From: Formosa sediminum
Lineage (GTDB): Bacteria > Bacteroidota > Bacteroidia > Flavobacteriales > Flavobacteriaceae
Reading direction: 5' to 3'
DNA: 64,000 nt
Assembly: GCF_007197735.1 (NCBI RefSeq)
Contig: NZ_CP041637.1
Coordinates: 1,736,001-1,800,000 of the forward strand
This document shows positions 37,655 through 45,997 of this stretch, piece by piece (position 1 is the stretch's first letter; the number at the start of each line of letters is the position of its first letter). Made by a program: the position numbers and the translations under genes. The notes under the pieces were generated by a model. The model had not been told where the DNA came from. It made no database searches and saw only the letters and a program-made list of their open reading frames with translations.

Positions 37655-38658
37655 CCTCCAATAGTAATCATACTTCTGTTATTGGTGTGATTCTCTGGTT
37701 TGTTTAGTGTTTCAAAATCTGTCATACCTGCACGAACGGCATGTTTCTTATTAATTAAATTAGAGATAAGTGGTTCTATATTTTCACCATGTCTGTAAGC
37801 AGCTAAAAGATTGGTTTCTTGGTTAGAGAATAAGCAATTTTTAATATTTCCATTAGCTGTTAATCGGATTCTATTACAGCTGTCGCAAAAAGGATTACTT
37901 ACCGAACTAATAATACCAAATGTACCTTTAAACCCTTTTATCTGATAATTTCTAGAGGTGAAATTAACCTCGTTTGGTAGTGAAATTAAAGCTTCTGCTC
38001 CAAAATGCGAATGGGTTTGTTCTAAAATTTCGGCTTGGGTTACTAATTTCTCTTTGTTCCAATTGTTTCCATCAAAAGGCATAAATTCTATAAAACGTAT
38101 TGAAATCGGTAAGTGTTTGGTGAATTGTATAAAATCTATGATTTCATCATCATTAAAACCTTTAATCAGAACCACATTCATTTTTACATTAAAACCTTGT
38201 TCTAATAAAAGAATGATGTTGTTGTAGGCCGCTTTAAACTGATTTCTTCTGGTAATAAATGTAAATTTATCGGCATCTAAACTGTCTAAACTAACATTAA
38301 TATCGTATAACCCAAAACGTTTAAAGTCTGCTATAAAACGGTCTACCAATACCGCATTAGTCGTAATGGATAACTTGGTGTTTAAAGTGGATAAGCGTTC
38401 AAGAATTTCAGAGAAATCTTTTCTGACTAACGGTTCTCCGCCAGTTAATCTGATTTTTGAAACGCCGTGCTTAACAAAAATAGAGGCGATTTTAAAAAGC
38501 TCATCGGCCGTCATTATATTGCTTTTAGGCGTTAGCGGTACACCGTGTTCTGGCATACAATAGGTACAACGTAAATTACATTTTTCGGTTAATGAAAGCC
38601 GTAAATACGTGTGTTTTCTGTTAAACGTATCAGTTAATATGTTGGTTTCACTAATCAT
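37651..38658 (-). CDS. moaA: GTP 3',8-cyclase MoaA
   Basis: The 335-residue radical SAM enzyme performs the first step of molybdenum cofactor synthesis. The N-terminal cluster motif is CNLRCTYCMPEHG (C-x3-C-x2-C). The C-terminal second [4Fe-4S] motif is FCDSCNRIRLTANGNIKNC. The chain ends in the required Gly-Gly (ITIGG), which inserts into the active site. It is last in the moeA-to-moaA operon, one base after the moaC-moaB gene, and overlaps the rubredoxin gene tail to tail by four bases. Confidence 0.96.
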   Translation of the reverse strand: MISETNILTDTFNRKHTYLRLSLTEKCNLRCTYCMPEHGVPLTPKSNIMTADELFKIASIFVKHGVSKIRLTGGEPLVRKDFSEILERLSTLNTKLSITTNAVLVDRFIADFKRFGLYDINVSLDSLDADKFTFITRRNQFKAAYNNIILLLEQGFNVKMNVVLIKGFNDDEIIDFIQFTKHLPISIRFIEFMPFDGNNWNKEKLVTQAEILEQTHSHFGAEALISLPNEVNFTSRNYQIKGFKGTFGIISSVSNPFCDSCNRIRLTANGNIKNCLFSNQETNLLAAYRHGENIEPLISNLINKKHAVRAGMTDFETLNKPENHTNNRSMITIGG

Positions 38659-38659
38659 C

Positions 38660-39565
38660 TTAATGCTGTTGCCCTCTTAATATTTTAAAAATATGAAGCA
38701 CGTGAGGGAATACTGCATCCATAGATTCTTTAGCGCCATTTGTAGAGCCTGGTAAAGCCAAAACCAGACAGTTTCCTATGGTTCCTGCTACACTTCTAGA
38801 TAGCATTGCATACGGCATGCGGTCTTGACCATAACTTCTAATAGCTTCTTCAATACCTGGAATTCTGCGTTCTAAAATGGGCTCTAAAGCTTCAGGGGTA
38901 ACATCTCTAAAAGATAATCCTGTACCTCCAGTAAATATGATAAGATTATTGATTTCTGATAATTCTAAGGCTTTAGTTCGTATCTGTTCTACTTCATCAG
39001 GGATAATATCGTAATTCTGAATGTTAACCGCGTTTGCCTCTAATTTTTCTATAATCGCTTTGCCTGCAAAATCTTCTTTTTTACCTGCCGAAATAGAATC
39101 TGAACACACAATCACACTAGCTTTTAAAGCAGATATTTGTTTGGTTTTAAAACTGCTCTTACCACCTTTTTTTTCGATTAATTTTATAGAGCCAATTTCA
39201 ATTTGTTTGTCAATTGGTTTTAGCATATCGTACATGGTAAGTGCCACAACAGAAGCGCCATGCATGGCTTCTACTTCAACTCCTGTTTTGTAAATGGTTT
39301 TTACATTAAATAAAATATGTATGTTTAAACCTTCAATAGTATAAGTAACAGACGTGAATTCTATAGGCAACGGATGACAATCTGGAATTACGGTATGCGT
39401 ATTTTTTACTGCAAAAAGTCCGGCGGTTTTAGCCATTTCAAAAACATTTCCTTTAGGAACTAAATTTTGCTGTAACGCTTCAATGGTTTCAGGTTTACTT
39501 ACCGTAACAATAGCAGTTGCTGTTGCGGTGCGTAATGTGTTTATTTTGTGGGTAATGTCTACCAT
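38660..39565 (-). CDS. moaCB: MoaC-MoaB/MogA fusion (cPMP synthase + molybdopterin adenylyltransferase)
   Basis: The protein is 301 residues from ATG 39565. The frame is open 19 codons further, but that overlaps moaE, while MVDITHKINTLRTATATAIV is the normal MoaC start. The N-terminal MoaC domain (1-145) has KGNVFEMAKTAGLFAVKNT, PDCHPLPI and VEVEAMHGASVVALTMYDM. The C-terminal MoaB/MogA domain (about 150-300) has FTGGTGLSFRDVTPEAL and the VLALPGST region. MoaC completes cyclic pyranopterin monophosphate and the second domain adenylates molybdopterin. The start codon begins one base after the moaE stop. Confidence 0.92.
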   Translation of the reverse strand: MVDITHKINTLRTATATAIVTVSKPETIEALQQNLVPKGNVFEMAKTAGLFAVKNTHTVIPDCHPLPIEFTSVTYTIEGLNIHILFNVKTIYKTGVEVEAMHGASVVALTMYDMLKPIDKQIEIGSIKLIEKKGGKSSFKTKQISALKASVIVCSDSISAGKKEDFAGKAIIEKLEANAVNIQNYDIIPDEVEQIRTKALELSEINNLIIFTGGTGLSFRDVTPEALEPILERRIPGIEEAIRSYGQDRMPYAMLSRSVAGTIGNCLVLALPGSTNGAKESMDAVFPHVLHIFKILRGQQH

Positions 39566-39566
39566 A

Positions 39567-40004
39567 TTATGTAATATTTGTTTTCCATTGGTGAGAATTG
39601 TCTTCAAAAATTTCTTTACCAAAAATGGGTACTTTCTTTTTTATAATGTTAACAAGATATTCTGTGGCGGCATATACATCTTTGCTATGTTTGGCAGAAA
39701 CGAATACAAAAAAACAGAGTTCTCCTGCCTTAACCGTGCCTAAGCTGTGGTAAATATGCATACAGGTTAGGTTAAATGTTTTAAATGCTTTTTCACGTAT
39801 ATCTGCAATCTGTTCTAAAGCCATATCTTCGTAGGCGGTAAAATCTATAGCAGCAACTGTTTTATGGTCTATAACATCTGCACGTACTTGTCCTAAAAAA
39901 ATATTATGTCCACCAATAGTATGTTTGCTTTGGTGTTTAGCAATAGAATCTGCTATAAAACTAGGTGGTATGGCGCCTTCAATAAAGATATTTTTCATTT
40001 TCAT
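39567..40004 (-). CDS. moaE: Molybdopterin synthase catalytic subunit MoaE
   Basis: The 145-residue MoaE adds sulfur to cPMP together with MoaD. GGHNIFLGQVR (31-41), LEYEDM-like FTAYEDMALEQI, RLGTVKAGE-like HSLGTVKAGE and the catalytic-lysine region VPIFGKEIFEDNSHQW are all readable. Length is normal. It is 52 bases downstream of moaD, the only sizeable gap in the operon, and directly precedes moaCB. Confidence 0.94.
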   Translation of the reverse strand: MKMKNIFIEGAIPPSFIADSIAKHQSKHTIGGHNIFLGQVRADVIDHKTVAAIDFTAYEDMALEQIADIREKAFKTFNLTCMHIYHSLGTVKAGELCFFVFVSAKHSKDVYAATEYLVNIIKKKVPIFGKEIFEDNSHQWKTNIT

Positions 40005-40056
40005 TAGTTTGCTTTTAAAGTCAGTTTTTAAAAATAGTTAATCCAAATGCTTTGTT

Positions 40057-40293
40057 TTATCCGCCTGCAAAAGGAGGTAAAAGTGCAATTTCGTCTTGTA
40101 ATTGCAGCGTAATATCTTCGGAATCTTGAACGAGTTTGCGGTTTAATGCGACATGAAATGAGTCTGGATTAAACTTGTATTTTATATTTAAATCTTCAAG
40201 TAATTCCGATAATTTTACGGCTTTAAAATCAAGTTGCTCTTCATTACATTGGGTGTGTTCGGCTAGCATGCCAAAATATTTTATTGTAATCAT
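40057..40293 (-). CDS. moaD: Molybdopterin synthase sulfur carrier MoaD
   Basis: The 78-residue ubiquitin-like protein ends LLPPFAGG; the C-terminal Gly-Gly is thiocarboxylated to carry sulfur to MoaE. The ITIKYFGMLAEHTQC start and HVALNRKLVQDSEDITLQ core match the family. It overlaps the preceding Met8-like gene by four bases. The MoeB-type enzyme that activates MoaD is not in this window. Confidence 0.94.
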   Translation of the reverse strand: MITIKYFGMLAEHTQCNEEQLDFKAVKLSELLEDLNIKYKFNPDSFHVALNRKLVQDSEDITLQLQDEIALLPPFAGG

Positions 40294-40880
40294 TTGTTTT
40301 GTTTTTTAGAAACTAATCCTTCGGTAACTTTATTCATTTCGTCTACTTTAGCTTGAAAATCACCTTTTAAGGTTTTTCTGTAGGTGTTTAAGTTTGATAC
40401 CAATTCAGTAATATCTTCTGGAAGAATTTCTTCAAATAACTGACGTAAACGTTTTGCTGTAGTTGGCGATTTTCCGTTTGTAGAAATGGCGATTTTTACG
40501 TGACCTTTGGTGACAATTCCACCTAAATAAAAATCGCATTGGTCTGGTGTGTCTGCAATATTTACAAGAAGATGTTTGGCTTTTGCTTCTTGATTAATTT
40601 GAAGATTAACATTTAAATTGTCTGTACAGCCAATAACAAAATGACGTTGTTCTAAATCTGAAATGTCATACGCTTTCTGAATTAAATTTACGTTAGGATG
40701 CTGTGCTGCCAAATCTTTAAGTTCGTCTAAAAAATTTATAGAAACCACATCTACATTGGCATTTGGGCTAGATTTTAAAAGAAAACTTAATTTCTCTAAA
40801 CCAACATTTCCGCCACCTACTATAAGGACGTCTAGCTGATTTACTTTTAAAAATACGGGATATAATTCGTTACGTTCCAT
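40290..40880 (-). CDS. Precorrin-2 dehydrogenase / sirohydrochlorin ferrochelatase (Met8/CysG-N type)
   Basis: The 196-residue protein has NAD-binding VLIVGGGNVGLEKLSFLL near 16-33. The family motif LVNIADTPDQCDFYLGG follows near 98-114, then KIAISTNGKSPTTAKRLRQ. It oxidises precorrin-2 and inserts iron to make siroheme, the prosthetic group of NirB. It sits one base after cobA and overlaps moaD by four, tying siroheme and molybdenum cofactor supply into one operon. No methyltransferase domain is fused, as cobA is separate. Confidence 0.92.
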   Translation of the reverse strand: MERNELYPVFLKVNQLDVLIVGGGNVGLEKLSFLLKSSPNANVDVVSINFLDELKDLAAQHPNVNLIQKAYDISDLEQRHFVIGCTDNLNVNLQINQEAKAKHLLVNIADTPDQCDFYLGGIVTKGHVKIAISTNGKSPTTAKRLRQLFEEILPEDITELVSNLNTYRKTLKGDFQAKVDEMNKVTEGLVSKKQNK

Positions 40881-40881
40881 G

Positions 40882-41691
40882 TTATTTTGTTATCGGTTCT
40901 ATGTCTAAATTTTGATATATAAAATCGTCTTCCATAAATTGTTCATTAAAATAAGTCAGTAAACTTTTATGGCCGTTTACGACTTCTCCGATAATAATAA
41001 TGGCAGGCGATGAGAGTTGTTTGTCTTGTACTAAATTTATAATATTTGATATGGTGCCAACAGCCTGTTTGGCTTCTTTTTTGGTGCCGTTTTGTATTAC
41101 AGCTACAGGCATATCAGCCCGTTTGTTCTGTTTGTAAATGGCTACAATTTCGGTAAGTTTAGACATGCCCATTAAAATAACAACTGTGGCTGTAGATTGG
41201 GCAGCTAAGGTAATGTCGCTAGAAATTGTACGATTAGAAGTTGTACCTGTAATCACCCAAAAACTCTCAGAAACTTTACGGTGCGTAACAGGAATTCCAA
41301 CCGAAGCAGGAACGGCTATGGCTGAGGTAATTCCTGGAATAATGGCCGTTTTTATACCAAACCCTTCTAGGTAATCTGTTTCTTCTTTGCCACGACCAAA
41401 AACAAAAGGGTCTCCACCTTTTAGTCGTACAACTTTACCGTATTTTTTAGCGTAACTCACTAACAAATCGTTAATCTGGTCTTGTGTGTAACTGTGATTG
41501 CCTTTACGTTTTCCTATATATAATTTAACGGCATGTGGTGCATGTTCTAAAATATCTTCATTAACCAAAGCATCGTAGAGTACAGCTTTGGCTTTGTTAA
41601 GTGCTTTTACAGCTTTTAAAGTCAGTAAATCTGGGTCTCCTGGACCAGCCCCAACAAGCGTCACTTTAGGTTGAATGTCTGCTTTTTTCAT
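40882..41691 (-). CDS. cobA: Uroporphyrinogen-III C-methyltransferase (SUMT)
   Basis: The 269-residue enzyme methylates uroporphyrinogen III twice with SAM, giving precorrin-2. VTLVGAGPGDPDLLTLKAVKAL is the family start, RLKGGDPFVFGRGKEE the SAM/substrate loop and IPGITSAIAVPASVGIPVTHR the third motif. It feeds the downstream Met8-like enzyme for siroheme. It overlaps mobA by four bases. A C-terminal extension of about 15 residues is acidic and unremarkable. Confidence 0.95.
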   Translation of the reverse strand: MKKADIQPKVTLVGAGPGDPDLLTLKAVKALNKAKAVLYDALVNEDILEHAPHAVKLYIGKRKGNHSYTQDQINDLLVSYAKKYGKVVRLKGGDPFVFGRGKEETDYLEGFGIKTAIIPGITSAIAVPASVGIPVTHRKVSESFWVITGTTSNRTISSDITLAAQSTATVVILMGMSKLTEIVAIYKQNKRADMPVAVIQNGTKKEAKQAVGTISNIINLVQDKQLSSPAIIIIGEVVNGHKSLLTYFNEQFMEDDFIYQNLDIEPITK

Positions 41692-42272
41692 AATTTACGC
41701 TGTATTAAAGTTTGTAATTCGGCTTGGGTGTTAATGTTATATAACGCATCAAAATCTCGTGCTGCTACTTGTATGCGATGATACGTAGAAGACTGAATGA
41801 GGTGCATTAACTTTAAATGATTCTGCTGAATAGCAACTTCAAAACGTTCTAAATTTTTAGTGCTATACATCCCAATTAAAGGGTAATCTCTAGTACGGTC
41901 TGAAACAAAAGCAATGTTAGAATTAATTACTTTTGAATGTATTAAATACCGGTTTATAATATGGGTTGATATCATAGGGATATCGCAACTTAATATTAAA
42001 TTTTGTTGAGTACTTGTATGTGATAATGCTGTGTGGATACCTCCTACAGGTCCTTTGTTTTTATAAATATCTGCAATCAAAGGATAGTTGTAAACACTAT
42101 AATCTGTATTTTCTGTAATAAGAAATATCTGATTGGAGATGGGTTTTACGGCCTCTAAAATCCATTCTATAAACGGTTTGTTTTTAAACACAACTAGTCC
42201 TTTCTCTGTTTGCATACGAGAACTTTTTCCGCCACAAAGAATATAAACAGATATGTGTTTTTGTATATTCAT
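41688..42272 (-). CDS. mobA: Molybdenum cofactor guanylyltransferase MobA
   Basis: The 194-residue nucleotidyltransferase has the signature LCGGKSSRMQTEKGLVVFKN (GTP-binding, about 12-31), then GPVGGIHTAL and LSCDIPMIS with the metal-binding Asp. It converts Mo-molybdopterin to the bis-MGD cofactor required by the NasA-like domain. It overlaps cobA by four bases and shares one base with the permease gene upstream. Confidence 0.93.
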   Translation of the reverse strand: MNIQKHISVYILCGGKSSRMQTEKGLVVFKNKPFIEWILEAVKPISNQIFLITENTDYSVYNYPLIADIYKNKGPVGGIHTALSHTSTQQNLILSCDIPMISTHIINRYLIHSKVINSNIAFVSDRTRDYPLIGMYSTKNLERFEVAIQQNHLKLMHLIQSSTYHRIQVAARDFDALYNINTQAELQTLIQRKL

Positions 42273-43018
42273 TAAAACATAAATAATTTAATAGATGCTA
42301 AGACCAGTACAAGTGATAGCATATAGGTTAACTTAACATTTGAAAATTTCTGACTACCATATATAGCACCTAATGTACCGCCAACTAATGCAAAAGGAAT
42401 GAGGTAGAAGGATTCCGTTGGGAAACTGTCGTTTTTTAAAAGAAAACCAACAATACCTGAGAGAGAATTTACAAATATAAATAGTGCAGAAACGGCTGCC
42501 GATTCTTTTGTAGTTCCCCAAGCTAAAAGTAAAATTATCGGACTTAATATGATGCCACCTCCAATACCAATCATACCTGAAAACAACCCAATGCCACAGC
42601 CAATAACTAATGCAAGGGGCAGGTTTACAGATTTTAGCGTGGTTTGCTCTTTACCAAAAACACCCAAAATACGTAAGACAGCAATGATTAAAAATGCACC
42701 TAAAATTTGCTTGTATAAAGTAGTATTAATGGTAAGGTAACCACCAATAAACGCAGCCGGGATAGAAGTTATGGCAAACGGATAAAATAGATTCCATTTA
42801 AAATGCTTATTCTTTTTAAAATACCAGAATGAAATACCACTCACAAAAATATTAAGCAAAAGCGCAGTCGGTTTAATTATAGCAATAGGAAATGTAAATA
42901 AAGCCATTAATGCTAAGTAACCACTAGCACCACCATGTCCTACCGAAGCGTATAAAAAGGAAATACACACCAGGATGACAGCAAATATTATAAATACATT
43001 TGTGCTAAGAAATTCCAT
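42272..43018 (-). CDS. TauE/SafE family permease in the Moco operon
   Basis: The 248-residue membrane protein has about eight helices. The TauE/SafE pattern of two internally related halves is visible as VGHGGASGYLALMAL (about 27-41) and GLFSGMIGIGGGIILSPIILLL (about 143-164). Family members move sulfite, sulfonates or other organic or inorganic anions. It overlaps the ModE-like gene by 14 bases and mobA by one, so it is firmly in the Moco operon. A link to oxyanion transport (molybdate, nitrite or sulfite) is an inference from context; no modABC genes are present here. Confidence 0.88.
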   Translation of the reverse strand: MEFLSTNVFIIFAVILVCISFLYASVGHGGASGYLALMALFTFPIAIIKPTALLLNIFVSGISFWYFKKNKHFKWNLFYPFAITSIPAAFIGGYLTINTTLYKQILGAFLIIAVLRILGVFGKEQTTLKSVNLPLALVIGCGIGLFSGMIGIGGGIILSPIILLLAWGTTKESAAVSALFIFVNSLSGIVGFLLKNDSFPTESFYLIPFALVGGTLGAIYGSQKFSNVKLTYMLSLVLVLASIKLFMF

Positions 43019-43349
43019 TAGTCTCGGGCTTAAATTCGTTGTTTAAAAAGGTTTCACATTTGGTGTTTAATTGTTCAAATTCTGTAATTAGCTGTTTCCC
43101 ATAAGGCGTTAAAGTGGAGCTACCACCAGATTTTCCTCCAATAGATTTAACTAATATAGGTTGGTCTGCCAATTGTTCTATATCGCGTATTAAGGTCCAA
43201 GCTTTTTTATAAGACATATTTAAAGCTTTAGCAGCTGCTGTAATGGAGTGTTTACTTTCTATTTTTTTTAGTAATGCAATTTTGCCGTAACCTAAAAAGG
43301 GTTTCCCATCTTTTTCAATCCAAATTCTACTTTTAATTTCCATAGCCAT
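43005..43349 (-). CDS. ModE-type winged-helix regulator (N-terminal domain only)
   Basis: The 114-residue protein matches the DNA-binding half of ModE: FLGYGKIALLKKIESKHSIT, then the helix-turn-helix AAAKALNMSYKKAWTLI and the wing region GGKSGGSSTLTPYGKQLI. The C-terminal TOBE/molbindin domains that sense molybdate are absent, so any ligand must be bound differently or by a partner. It overlaps moeA by 17 bases and the permease by 14. It probably controls molybdenum-related genes, perhaps this operon. Confidence 0.88.
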   Translation of the reverse strand: MAMEIKSRIWIEKDGKPFLGYGKIALLKKIESKHSITAAAKALNMSYKKAWTLIRDIEQLADQPILVKSIGGKSGGSSTLTPYGKQLITEFEQLNTKCETFLNNEFKPETNGIS

Positions 43350-44517
43350 TTAAATTTATACAGGTTACTCTATCTTGAGGTTTTAAGGTTTCTACATTTT
43401 CTGGAATAGTGACTAAAACGTTACTAGTCGCAAATGTGTTTAACATTGAGGATTGCTGGTTAGGTAAAATACTTACTTGGCCCGCGTTATAAAAAGCTTT
43501 TAAAAATAAAGTCTTGCCAGTCGTGTTCTTAAAATCAGAATTAATTTGGGCTTCTAGTCTTGGTAAATGATAGTCGCTAAAGCCAGAATACTTTTTTAAA
43601 AGGGGGAGCACGTACACGTAAAAACAAGTTAACGCAGAAGCGGGATTTCCAGGAAGCGCAAATACAAACTGCTGATCTTTTTTACCAAACCAAAGTGGTT
43701 TTCCTGGCTTTTGGTTGATTTTGTAAAAAGTTTCGTCGACAAAATTTTGATTTAATGCTTCTTTTACAAAATCGTAATCTCCAACCGAAATTCCGCCAGA
43801 TATTAAAAGTACATCCCCATATTCTAGAGCTTTCTTAATTGCTTTTTTAGTGGCTTTTAAAGTGTCTTTGGCCTTAAATGTTTTTACTTTATGTGTCCCA
43901 AATCGGTGTAAAGCCATTTGCAACATAACCGAATTACTTTCGTAAATGGCGCCTTCTTTTAAAGGTTTTCCAGGTTTTTGCAATTCATTTCCAGTAACTA
44001 AAATAGATACTTTTGGAGGTGAAAATACGTGCACTTCTTTAAAACCTAAACCTGCTAAAAAACCAATACCTCCTTCATTTAATACCATGCCTTTATTTAA
44101 AACACAATCCCCTTTTTTTACTTGCTCTCCAATGGGTCTAATATTAGCCCCTTTTTTAGGCATATTGGTAATTAGAAATTTATCATCTATTCTAGAGACG
44201 TGTTCTTGCATAACCACCGTATCTGCATTTTCAGGAACTTTGGCACCTGTAAATATACGTGCAGCTTCAGAGTGTTCTAAATGTATAGTGTTAGCATCAC
44301 CAGCTTTGGATTCGTTAGTAACAGTAAAGGTTTTATTTTCATTCCAAATTAGAGCATATCCATCCATAGCCGATTGTCTGAAATTAGGCATATTTATAGG
44401 AGCAATAATATTTTCGGCTAAAACATGGCCTAAAGCTTTTGAAATTTGTAGCTCTTTAATTTGAGGCGTAACCTTAGTCTCGTCTATAATGTTTAAAGCA
44501 CGTTTAACTGAAATCAT
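43333..44517 (-). CDS. moeA: Molybdopterin molybdenumtransferase MoeA
   Basis: The 394-residue enzyme inserts molybdate into adenylated molybdopterin. Visible motifs are MPNFRQSAMDGYAL, ARIFTGAKVPENADTVVMQE, SILVTGNEL, LLISGGISVGDYDFVKEAL and FALPGNPASALTCFYVYVLP. Domain order and length match E. coli MoeA (411). It is the first gene of the ten-gene minus-strand operon and lies 59 bases downstream of a nirB-like operator. Four-base and longer overlaps downstream imply strong translational coupling. Confidence 0.95.
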   Translation of the reverse strand: MISVKRALNIIDETKVTPQIKELQISKALGHVLAENIIAPINMPNFRQSAMDGYALIWNENKTFTVTNESKAGDANTIHLEHSEAARIFTGAKVPENADTVVMQEHVSRIDDKFLITNMPKKGANIRPIGEQVKKGDCVLNKGMVLNEGGIGFLAGLGFKEVHVFSPPKVSILVTGNELQKPGKPLKEGAIYESNSVMLQMALHRFGTHKVKTFKAKDTLKATKKAIKKALEYGDVLLISGGISVGDYDFVKEALNQNFVDETFYKINQKPGKPLWFGKKDQQFVFALPGNPASALTCFYVYVLPLLKKYSGFSDYHLPRLEAQINSDFKNTTGKTLFLKAFYNAGQVSILPNQQSSMLNTFATSNVLVTIPENVETLKPQDRVTCINLNGYGN

Positions 44518-44575
44518 ATATTTAAGCGTTATGTCTTGCCGAATATAACGAATAAAATAACTCGAAATACAAAAA

Positions 44576-44593
44576 CTAAGTATTTTTACGTAG
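44576..44593 (-). promoter_or_regulatory. nirB-like operator upstream of moeA
   Basis: CTAAGTA-TTTT-TACGTAG has the same 7-4-7 layout as the sites before nirB and narK. Read on the minus strand it ends TACTTAG followed by TTTTTG, the same extension seen at the other two. It lies 59 bases before the moeA ATG. Shared control of cofactor and reductase genes is inferred. Confidence 0.55.
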
Positions 44594-44741
44594 TTTTTAA
44601 GTTTTAGACTTTATTTTGATAATAACATAAAGAATTACAGTTAATTGTGATGAAATGCGTTTTCGAATTACTAAGAAATTCGAATGAGTTAACTCTGCTT
44701 ACTAATGGATTGTATTTTTACTATTTCAATGTAACTAATGT

Positions 44742-45956
44742 ATGAAGACCTATTCACTGTCTGTAATAATACTTCTCTGTTTTACCATTTTAGTGGTAGA
44801 TGCGGTGTCGTTTTATTGGTTGCAAGCCATAATTAAACATGTGCCTTCTCAAGAATTAAGGATAGCAATAAATGTAGTGTTTATTGGCATGTCGTTTAGT
44901 TTAATACTGGCTATTATAATTTTAAAATTGCGTTTGGATCATATCGATGTAAAGAAAAAACAACGTTTAATTTCATCGTTATATGGAATTACTGTAGCTG
45001 CGTTTGTTCCTAAGATTTGCTTTGTGCTATTTGTTAGTCTATCATCGGTTACTAACAGTATATTATCTAACACAGAGTCTGTATATATTGTACCCGTTTT
45101 GGGAATAATTGCTTGGGCTTTTCCTTTATCTGCAATATTATATGCCATTTTTAAAGCGGTATATCACTTTAAAATTTATACTATTTCTGTACAGCATGAC
45201 GATTTACCAAATGCTTTTGATGGTTTACGAATTGTGCATATATCAGATTTACATTTGGGTAGTTTAAATTACCGATACAAAGTGTTAGATAAAGCCATAC
45301 ATATTATTAATACTTTAAAACCCGATATTCTTTGTTTTACAGGCGATTTAATAAATAATTATGCTTGGGAATTAAAAGGGTGGGAAGCGTCTTTTTTAAA
45401 ATTGTCTCCGGAGATTAAGAAATACGCTGTATTAGGAAATCATGATTATGGTGATTACAGTAAATGGCCTACAAAATTAGAAAAACAAGATAACTTACAA
45501 CAACTTAAAGCGTTTTATGAAACAATACAGTTTAAATTATTAATGAATACGAATGAGGTTATTGAAATTGATAACGCAAAACTCTATATGGTAGGAGTTG
45601 AAAATTGGGGCATGCCTCCGTTTAAGCAATATGGCGATTTAAAGCAAAGTTTAACAGGTATTGAAACTAAAGCGTTTAAGATTTTAATGTCTCATGATCC
45701 CACTCATTGGAGTGAAGAAGTAATTAAAAACACAAATATAGCTTTAACATTGTCAGGGCATACACACGGCATGCAAGCAGGATTTCAAACCAAAAATAAG
45801 GCCTGGAGTCCCATACAATATAAATATAAACACTGGGCTGGATTGTATAAAGAAAACAATCAGTATTTATATGTTACAAGAGGTTTAGGTTGGTTAGGAT
45901 TTCCTGGGAGATTAGGTATGCGTCCAGAAATTACTCAGCTTACATTGCACAATTAA
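44742..45956 (+). CDS. Membrane-anchored calcineurin-like metallophosphoesterase
   Basis: The 404-residue protein has four N-terminal helices (about 5-27, 40-62, 80-105, 115-140) followed by a phosphoesterase domain. Its metal ligands are visible in order: VHISDLHLG (about 165-173), CFTGDLINN, VLGNHDYGDY, LMSHDPTHW and LSGHTHGMQ. This is the YkuE/YaeI-like class, some of which cleave UDP-diacylglucosamine or phospholipids; the substrate here is unknown. It is transcribed away from moeA and followed after 41 bases by the ArsC-like gene. Confidence 0.9.
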   Translation: MKTYSLSVIILLCFTILVVDAVSFYWLQAIIKHVPSQELRIAINVVFIGMSFSLILAIIILKLRLDHIDVKKKQRLISSLYGITVAAFVPKICFVLFVSLSSVTNSILSNTESVYIVPVLGIIAWAFPLSAILYAIFKAVYHFKIYTISVQHDDLPNAFDGLRIVHISDLHLGSLNYRYKVLDKAIHIINTLKPDILCFTGDLINNYAWELKGWEASFLKLSPEIKKYAVLGNHDYGDYSKWPTKLEKQDNLQQLKAFYETIQFKLLMNTNEVIEIDNAKLYMVGVENWGMPPFKQYGDLKQSLTGIETKAFKILMSHDPTHWSEEVIKNTNIALTLSGHTHGMQAGFQTKNKAWSPIQYKYKHWAGLYKENNQYLYVTRGLGWLGFPGRLGMRPEITQLTLHN

Positions 45957-45997
45957 GAAGAAAATATATAAAAATTAATCAATAAAAATATAAAATT

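Noticed and set aside
39566-39622. Longer moaC-moaB start at 39622
   Set aside because: It would overlap moaE by 56 bases and add a non-family leader; ATG 39565 gives the standard MoaC start right after the moaE stop.
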